Shown here piece after piece: positions 57,832 through 64,000 of a stretch of DNA of 64,000 bases. Within the stretch, counting starts at the first letter, position 1. The number at the start of each line of letters is the position of its first letter. Both the position numbers and the translations under genes were made by a program. The notes beneath the pieces were generated by a model. It was not told the DNA's origin and did no database searches. It saw nothing but the letters and a program-made list of their open reading frames with translations. Location: positions 241,001 through 305,000 of the forward strand of contig NC_069098.1 of NCBI RefSeq assembly GCF_947172395.1, written 5' to 3'. The stretch is from Bicyclus anynana. Taxonomy: Eukaryota > Arthropoda > Insecta > Lepidoptera > Nymphalidae.

Positions 57832-58025
57832 TCGCTATCTATGACTTCGTCCACATGAAATTCTGCTTTTTACAGATTCCGCGGAAACCATATTTTTTTC
57901 AGGATGAATGTAGCCTCTGTATTGCTCTACAACATCCTGTATATTCCAGTAAAAGTCCTGTTAAAATCGGGTCAGCCGTTCCGAAGATTAACCCGGACAA
58001 ACAGAAAGACAGATTTTTTTATAAG
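57832..58025 (-). mobile_element. Helitron-like fragment (minus)
   Basis: TCTATGACTTCGTCCACATG, then TTCCGCGGAAACCATATTTT and GGGTCAGCCGTTCCGAAGAT. Termini are lost. A second small piece (TCGGACGCCCGAGACTTCGT) is at about 57720. Confidence 0.6.
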
Positions 58026-58085
58026 CACTTGAGAAAACACAAAGGACTTAAAATCACAGACAGACAATTTTATTTATTGTACCTA

Positions 58086-58225
58086 CTAGCAAACCCGGTC
58101 AAGCTTCGCTTTGACTCATTCTCTACCCTTATCCTACTCTATTCCCACCCAACACCTACCATACCCTACCCCTTCCATACCCAAGCTACCCCTACCCTAC
58201 CCTATCCTACCTCGACCGTACCTAA
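58086..58225 (-). repeat. CTAG-ended repeat with CCTACCC array (minus)
   Basis: CTAGCAAACCCGGTCAAGCT and TCGCTTTGACTCATTCTCTA lead into CCCTACC-type tandem units. It is the inverted relative of 3996-4286. The 5' part is missing. Confidence 0.6.
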
Positions 58226-58466
58226 ATAAAAAAATAGATAGTAGCTGATTATCAGACTTACTGAATATACCTACATAAAAAAAAATCATAAATCGATTAA
58301 GCCGTTTCGGTAGATTATCTAAAGGAAGGAAGAATTTTTTACAAGTCAAAATTTTTAAAACACATTGTTTTGTATTTAATCGATCGTCCATATAGGTAAA
58401 GTCATGATAAAAATAAAATAATTGTTTTTCATTTTATTTTTATTACCTAACTTAGGTAGGTAGATA

Positions 58467-58880
58467 CTAGCGGATGCCCGTGACTTCGTCCGCGTGGAAA
58501 TCAATGTAAACTTACAACCCCTAATTCCCCACTTTAGGGGTTGAATTTTAAAAATTCTTAAATCACAATACATTTCGTTTTTTTTTTCATGATCAATAGG
58601 TACACAAATTTTTATAACTATAACATTAAAAACAGACTCAAATTGAGAACCTCCTCCTTTTTTTAAGTCGGTTAGTACCTAATGGAAGACTTTCCATACA
58701 AACTTTCAACCCCTTTGTCACCTTCTCTTTTTGTTAAGGGGATAAAAGTAGCCTATGTTCTGCTACAAGGTCAAATTTATCATAATACCAAAATTCCTCT
58801 TGATCGGTTCAGCCGTTTAGCCGTAAAAAGGTGACAGACAGACAGACTTAGTACTTTCGCATTTATAGTATTAGTATAGA
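58467..58880 (-). mobile_element. Helitron-like element with internal foreign segment (minus)
   Basis: Ends CTAGCGGATGCCCGTGACTT and TTTATAGTATTAGTATAGA with A|TC...CTAG|T flanks. At about 58640-58675 it contains GAGAACCTCCTCCTTTTTTA and AGTCGGTT, the start of the composite repeat seen at 36324. Length 414 bp, larger than other copies because of this. Confidence 0.65.
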
Positions 58881-58960
58881 TGTAGTTTATAATGCTCGTA
58901 TATTTAATCGGTAGTCAATTTAAGTAATTTAGTAATATTATTTTAAAATGCACTTGTTTA

Positions 58961-59215
58961 CAGGGGTGTATACCGCCGTATGAGCCATGTCAATGATACG
59001 GGGCCCCAGACTACGAGGGCCCCTTAGGTACGTGTGAAAGCAAAAGTTAGTAAAATGTAGGAAAATCACAATCTCTTTTTTTTCCTTTTAAGCGTGCGCC
59101 TAAAAGTTGGAAACATCCTGCGTCGGTTAAGTCACTGACATAATATTTTTTTTAGTTAATTTGGGCTTCCAACTAATTTTAATACTGGGCCCCTGCAATT
59201 CACGCTACAGCAAAG
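58961..59215 (+). mobile_element. hAT-type MITE, copy 3
   Basis: 255 bp with an exact 8-bp target duplication CTTGTTTA at 58953-58960 and 59216-59223. Starts CAGGGGTGTATACCGCCGTA. The 3' end is diverged (CACGCTACAGCAAAG). Interior ATGATACGGGGCCCCAGA matches copy 1. Confidence 0.85.
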
Positions 59216-59223
59216 CTTGTTTA

Positions 59224-61040
59224 TGTAGATATACCTACCTATAGGTATAGTTGCTTAATCAAGAACGTACCTACCTGTATAAATTTCAAAAAGGCCTAAT
59301 TTACATTTTAACAAAATTTTAAATTATTTAGGGGTTTAAACTTTTGAAATTCTTGATAAGATATTATACCTACCTATAGGTATATGTATTTTATATATAT
59401 TTAATTTATCCACCGTATATATCATAAACAGGTAGCAATGTACCAAAGCAGGTAGGTATAATTTGAAAAAAGAAAAAAAAATTTGAAACTCCATTCACCC
59501 CTTCCATTTATTTTTTCGCGTCAAAAAGTAGCCCATTTATACTCAAAGGTTCAATTTACTTCTATAAATGTAATATAAATTAATTCATCAGTTCAGCCAT
59601 TAGAACGTTTAGGTATATTAGTATTTAGGTAGGTATGGATTGAAATAACAAAAACATTTATGAAATTGAATCTACATGCTCTCATAATTTAAGTTTCGAT
59701 TATACTTACTTAAGATTTGAATTATGAGTGCAGCTTATAGACTTTGTTTATTTAAAATCTAATAAACAAAATCATAAAAATAAATTTCATGCTGATTACT
59801 ATTGCTTATTTAACAAATAGAATAAAGGACTATATTACCAGTTTTTGATTTAAATTTAGTTTTCAGTTCAAAATTAAAAAAAAAATTAACATTTCGAAAT
59901 ATTACAGTTTTGTTGGTAATATTACGAGTAGGTAGGTATACAACCCCAGTAGGTAAGGGTTAAGAATTACAGGTGAGATACGCAGAGCTAAAACAATTAT
60001 GAGCAAAAGGAATGGTAATATTTCTAGGATTTACCTTTGTAAATAAAACATCAAAATACTTATGTAAAAATTTTTTTTTTTAATGATTTTTAATATCCGT
60101 AAAATGTGATTGTCATCAATTTTTTTTATAATATCAACTGATAATTCTTGGTAAATAAAACAATATAATTCATAATTGGTAGGAAAGTTAAAATGAAGCT
60201 AAAAATAATAAAATTTTTGTTCCACCTTAATACCTTATAATATTAGGTAGGTAGGATAGAAGATAGAATATAGCAATTGAAACCAAAAAATATTATAATA
60301 CTGATTATTATCTTACCCAACTAATAAAGCAGAATATAGTGTTTCTAAAAAACAGTAGTTCTTTTTTAAATGGAAGTACCGAGGTACTTAGGTAGGTACT
60401 TAGCGCCGCTGTTCGTTAAAATGAAAAAAATTAGCCACGAACTTGCACCAAGCCTCTATTATACATCTTCATCATCATGCATGTAGGGTCAGCTGCTGGT
60501 TATGATGTGCAATATACCTAGTCGATAATACCTAGGTATACTTACTTGTAGCTATCCATCTATAAATAGCAAAATGTGATTCTTAAACTACTGTCTGCTC
60601 AGACGATGTCATTTCTTATGTGGTTTATTTTTTCTAGAACTTATTTTTATCATATTTATTAATTTTCGCCATAGGTATAACTATACCTACCTGATTGTCT
60701 AGATGTTACCGAGGTTCCTAAATAAATTAATACTAAAAGTGGACCCATCTACTCATCTATACTTTTTACTCACTTATGTAAAAAAATACTTAGGTATTTT
60801 GAGCTACATCGATTTGTTGGTATTGGCTTTTTGTTTGATTTCGTATTTGTATTTGAGTTGAAGGCTCGATCGAAAACTAGCTATAGAGGTGGGAAGATGG
60901 TGGCAGGAATTATGGTAAGAGCAATTATAGCCAAGATCTGTCTGAGTCTGCATAAATCTGTAGTTGGGGTCATACTTACCTATATATTTAACCTTTTTAA
61001 ACGCCTAACTATCAGTTCTAATTGAATACTGACGTAAATC
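59224..61040. other. Intergenic DNA, very AT-rich, nothing recognised
   Basis: Dense TAGGTA/ACCTACC words and A/T runs. No coding or repeat-family support. Confidence 0.5.
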
Positions 61041-61160
61041 CTAAAATAAAAAGCTTCCTTCAACCCATTCAGCCGATCGTACATCTCGATCTGCCCCACG
61101 AGGGAAAGCAGGTTCTTGCTCAAAGAGCCGTCGACGTAGCCGTGGTACCGGCGAGCTACC

Positions 61161-61165
61161 TCGCC

Positions 61166-61197
<32 letters not shown>

Positions 61198-61199
61198 AG
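61161..61199 (+). repeat. GGC trinucleotide repeat
   Basis: About twelve GCG/GGC triplets in the GC-rich region. The poly-Ala and poly-Pro frames over it are not considered coding. Confidence 0.95.
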
Positions 61200-62065
61200 C
61201 GGGATCAATAGTGGGACATTATACACTCGTGTGAAACGCCGGACGCGCGGAAATTAATACTCCCTCGCCATTGAGACTAACGAAATAAGGCGGAGGACAC
61301 ACGGGGAAATTACGCGCATCCACCTGCCGCCCCCCCTCCGCGCCCGCGCCGGCCGCACGAGCGCTATTCATTTCTACAATTAATCAAAATTAAATCAAAC
61401 CCGCGCGCCGCTCGCCGTCTTGCGTCCTACCGCACCGCGATACGGTGCCATTTCGGTCGGCGACGAGTCGAGGAGGCGTGTCCCCCGCGAAGAAATCTGG
61501 CCAATAGAGTGCGGTAACAAAATATCCGTATTGGCTATTAGGAGGCTCCGCCCGCCCGCGCCGGGGGGTCGCGTCGCCCCTGCCGAAAGGCCGTATGGAC
61601 CTCGGCCGCGGACGGTTTTTGCGCCGTTTTTAGCATCGTCGTGCGACGCGGGCCTCGGTTCCGAAAGGTCGTCCGCGGTACGGGGAGGGTGGTGAATTAC
61701 GATTTTTCGCTCGCGAGGCTCGGGCGCCGGTGAGCCGAGGGGGGTTTTCTCGTTTTTACGAAGAGTCGGGCGGCGCCGCGGGCAGACGCGCTCCGGACGC
61801 CGCGGTGAGCGCTCGTGTCGTGCTCTGCAAAAATACGCGATCTACATTATTTTCGCGATTTTCCGCCGTTTCAAAGATAATAAAAAAATTTCTCCTTTTT
61901 AAATTTCAACGTAACTATGTAGAAAATTGGAGCTCTGAAAATCGTAAGATATGATAAGAAGTGTTTACTTTTGAACTCCCGAAACAAACTTTAGAGTAGG
62001 AAAAGTGATTCGAGAAGAAATACTAATAAGACACGTTCGCCTGAATTGTGATATATTATTTAAAC

Positions 62066-62095
62066 ATGGAGCAGAGCAGGCGATACGACCGTTGA
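62066..62095 (+). other. Upstream ORF, 9 codons
   Basis: AACATGG gives an ATG in strong initiation context (A at -3, G at +4), followed after nine codons by TGA, 26 nt before the main ATG and in a different frame. It could reduce translation of the homeobox gene if the transcript includes it. Confidence 0.45.
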
Positions 62096-62121
62096 GCCAG
62101 AGCACACCGGCGGACGGGAGC

Positions 62122-62419
62122 ATGCAAGCGATGAGCGCGAACGCGAGCGCGCCGCGGGCGCCGCAGCGCTCCCCCTTCGGCATCCAGGAGCTGCTCGGCC
62201 TGTCGGACAACCGGGACAGCAGAGAGCGCTACTTCGAGCACCGCGATGGCGACAGAGTGTTGAACTTATCAGAGAGCCGCGAGGCGCGCTCGTACCCGCC
62301 GCAGTTCTCTCTGCCCGTGTCGATGGCCAGCCGCGTCGCGTACGCTGCGGCGTTCAACGCGCAGGCCGCCGTCGCCGCCGCCTTCCTGCCGGGCCCGCCG
62401 CTGCTGCACCCGCCGCCCG
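62122..62419 (+). CDS. Vsx: First coding exon of a paired-type homeobox gene, probably Vsx
   Basis: 99 codons plus 1 nt from ATG 62122 to a strong donor, G|GTGAGT at 62420, so a phase-1 intron. Residues 17-27 read SPFGIQELLGL, an octapeptide (eh1-like) repressor motif placed near the N-terminus as in Vsx/Chx10 proteins. The rest is Ala/Pro-rich (VAYAAAFNAQAAVAAAFLPG), common before the homeodomain in this class. The homeodomain exons are not in the window. If this is Vsx, the product is a nuclear DNA-binding regulator of eye and neural fates. The in-frame ATG at codon 4 is an alternative start. The frame stays open upstream but without an ATG. Other paired-type genes carry similar motifs, so the name is provisional. 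Confidence 0.65.
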
Positions 62420-64000
62420 GTGAGTACTCAGCTGCGGACGCTTCCACCTGACTCAGTGACTGACTCAGTGACCTTTAGACGATCCTCCTTCTATCCATAT
62501 CGCTACAGGAATTTCAGTTACATTGTGAGCTGAATTATAGATTCTATCTAGAATCTAATTCTTTAACTGTTGTTTGGTTCCAATTTTCGAGTAACATAGG
62601 TAGATGGTAACAGTCAGTTTCAGGCAGACAAAAATGACAATAATGCACAAGTTAACGTTCTTGATTAATAAACCCTCAAGATATTTTACCTACTAAGCTT
62701 TTTCGTTGATTTCACACTACACAATAGCACGAAAGATATTCCAATCGGCTGGACTTAATTGAACGGAGCAGTTTTGTGTCTAAATAATGGCTGCAAACAA
62801 ATAAATAAGCTGATAAAGAATATTAAATCACACTACGCACAATGCGTCTATCTCGTGTTTTGTGAAAGGCTTTGAATTCGGCGGCGGCTGCGCGTGTTTA
62901 ATTAGCGTTTTTTCTTTATTATAATTAGCCCCGCGCGAGACAAAGCCGCGCGGACAATGCGCCGCGCTCGGGTCGCGCCGCGCGGCGAGCGCGCCCGTGT
63001 GCGCCGAGCCCAACATTCGGGAGTTAGTCCATTACAATAAATATATTACATATTTCACTGTAAATATTATCGTAAAAGCCTTACGAAACATTGAGTAAAA
63101 AAGCTAAGTTTTAATACTAATAGCTAGATTACGAAGCGCGACTGTAATATGATAGGGATGTAGGAACCTACTTACATACGGAATGAAAAGTTGTTTTAAC
63201 TATATATACCTACCTAAGTATGTAGGACCCGTTTGTTCTGTGCTTTGTGACTTATAATAATTCGATATATTAGATACGGATAGGCGAAGATCATCGGTGT
63301 CATTTTTGCCCGAAGGCCCACTCAGGCCAAAGCAAACATCCTCTAACATCTTTTGAGGTTTTAACCTCAGTATAGGGAAATATTATTTTTAATAAATAAT
63401 GTGAGCTTTTAACAATACAACAAAACTATTGTGTTATTTGACTAACATATCAATTATCTACCTGATATATAAAAATAACATTAAATACCTAGGTACGTAG
63501 TATTTTTTACAGCCACAAGAGGATAAATATTTTTATTCAATAACGTGACCGTCATAATTATGTATGATAACTACCTATTTAAGATTTAGAAGAAGATTGG
63601 GAATTACATTGAGTTTGTCGTGAATTCACAAAACTTCATAAAATATTAAGTATATTTAATACATGTTTCAAATGTGTTAAATATGTTTGAAAATTATAAG
63701 TAGGCAAAACAAAGATAACACTTACTAAGTATCTACCTATTTGAATTAAAGAATGCAGATTCTTATTTGAATAGGTAATAAACAGTTAAAGCAATTCAGT
63801 TAGCAACGATTTCCAATATGTAGGAGTACCTATCTCTGAGTAATGTCGTCTGTAAGTCAAGTAAATCATCCTTACGGCTTTGGTACCTATTATTATTTCT
63901 AAAACGAACAACGTATAACGTTTGTAAGTACTTGATCGAGAGATCACAAATGTCAGTAAGATGCAGTAAGCGACAGATCGCTGTAACAAGCCCAACATCT
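62420..64000 (+). other. First intron of the homeobox gene (5' part)
   Basis: Starts GTGAGTACTC. Mostly AT-rich, but 62880-63010 is a GC-rich island holding TAATTAGC at 62899-62906 and 62932-62939, 33 bp apart. The acceptor is outside the window. No coding or repeat element was recognised in it. Confidence 0.55.
62880..63010 (+). promoter_or_regulatory. Intronic GC island with paired TAATTAGC sites
   Basis: Two exact TAATTAGC words, the preferred site reported for Chx10/Vsx homeodomains, lie 33 bp apart in a CG-rich island inside the candidate Vsx intron. Suggests autoregulation or input from a related homeodomain protein (inference). Confidence 0.35.

Larger units (their letters stand above)
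61041..62121 (+). promoter_or_regulatory. GC-rich promoter and 5' leader region of the homeobox gene
   Basis: CpG-rich block directly upstream of the coding exon. It holds a GGC/GCG repeat (61161-61199), TAATTA-type sites (ACAATTAATCAAAATTAA at about 61376), a CCAAT box (GGCCAATAG at about 61499) and an inverted one (TATTGGCTAT at about 61530). A 9-codon upstream ORF lies at 62066-62095. No TATA box or clear start site could be fixed. Frames within this block are composition artefacts. Confidence 0.5.

Noticed and set aside
61022..61234. Poly-Ala and poly-Pro frames over the GGC repeat
   Set aside because: Produced by the trinucleotide repeat on both strands. No other coding support.
62005..62121. 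N-terminal extension of the homeobox exon
   Set aside because: The upstream part of the frame starts at GTG, not ATG. The first in-frame ATG is 62122.

Overview
The window looks like a stretch of nuclear genome from a moth or butterfly (Lepidoptera). The evidence is an AT-rich background full of TAGGTA/TACCTA words, two tRNA-derived SINE families with lepidopteran sequence cores, CTAG-ended Helitron-like repeats of lepidopteran type, and an insect Ty3/gypsy retrotransposon. There are no bacterial operons, CRISPR arrays, rRNA genes or functional tRNA genes. Host coding sequence is very sparse. Most short open frames here are chance or lie inside repeats.

The only long intact coding region belongs to a minus-strand Ty3/gypsy LTR retrotransposon (19013-26226). 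It has two 855-bp LTRs that read as identical, a 4-bp target duplication (GTAA), a tRNA-Lys-type primer binding site, intact gag and pol, and a polypurine tract. Gag and pol are joined by a clear -1 frameshift signal: slippery heptamer, 5-nt spacer and 9-bp stem. It has no envelope gene. The LTR carries a tRNA-like module, and the second Gag zinc knuckle has lost its histidine. The element is young and may still be active.

The best host gene is at the right end. A first coding exon (62122-62419) encodes an FGIQELLGL octapeptide and ends at a GTGAGT donor. I read it as the 5' exon of a paired-type homeobox gene, most likely of the Vsx (Chx10) family; its homeodomain would lie beyond the window. 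A GC-rich promoter region precedes it, and the first intron holds two TAATTAGC sites. A second, weaker candidate is a 62-nt first coding exon at 39345-39406 with a good donor. It lies downstream of a GC-rich block that holds six ATTGTT/AACAAT (Sox-type) words.

The rest is intergenic or intronic DNA with interspersed repeats: SINE family A (8 copies or fragments), SINE family B (4), Helitron-like elements (7) plus a related CTAG-ended repeat with a GGTAG minisatellite (2), hAT-type MITEs (3, each with an 8-bp target duplication), three LINE 3' ends, two LINE-tail-like repeats, a collapsed second LTR element (31815-33151), and a composite repeat with 121-bp tandem units (36324-38800). Several GC-balanced, repeat-free islands (about 11.8-12.0, 14.8-15.2, 16.06-16.5, 48.3-48.56, 55.0-55.2 and 55.7-55.87 kb) are candidate cis-regulatory DNA, as expected around a developmental regulator.

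I did not find a previously undescribed multi-gene system. The most unusual items are a perfect loopless 98-bp palindrome (539-636), the frameshift cassette, and the tRNA-like module in the retrotransposon LTR.
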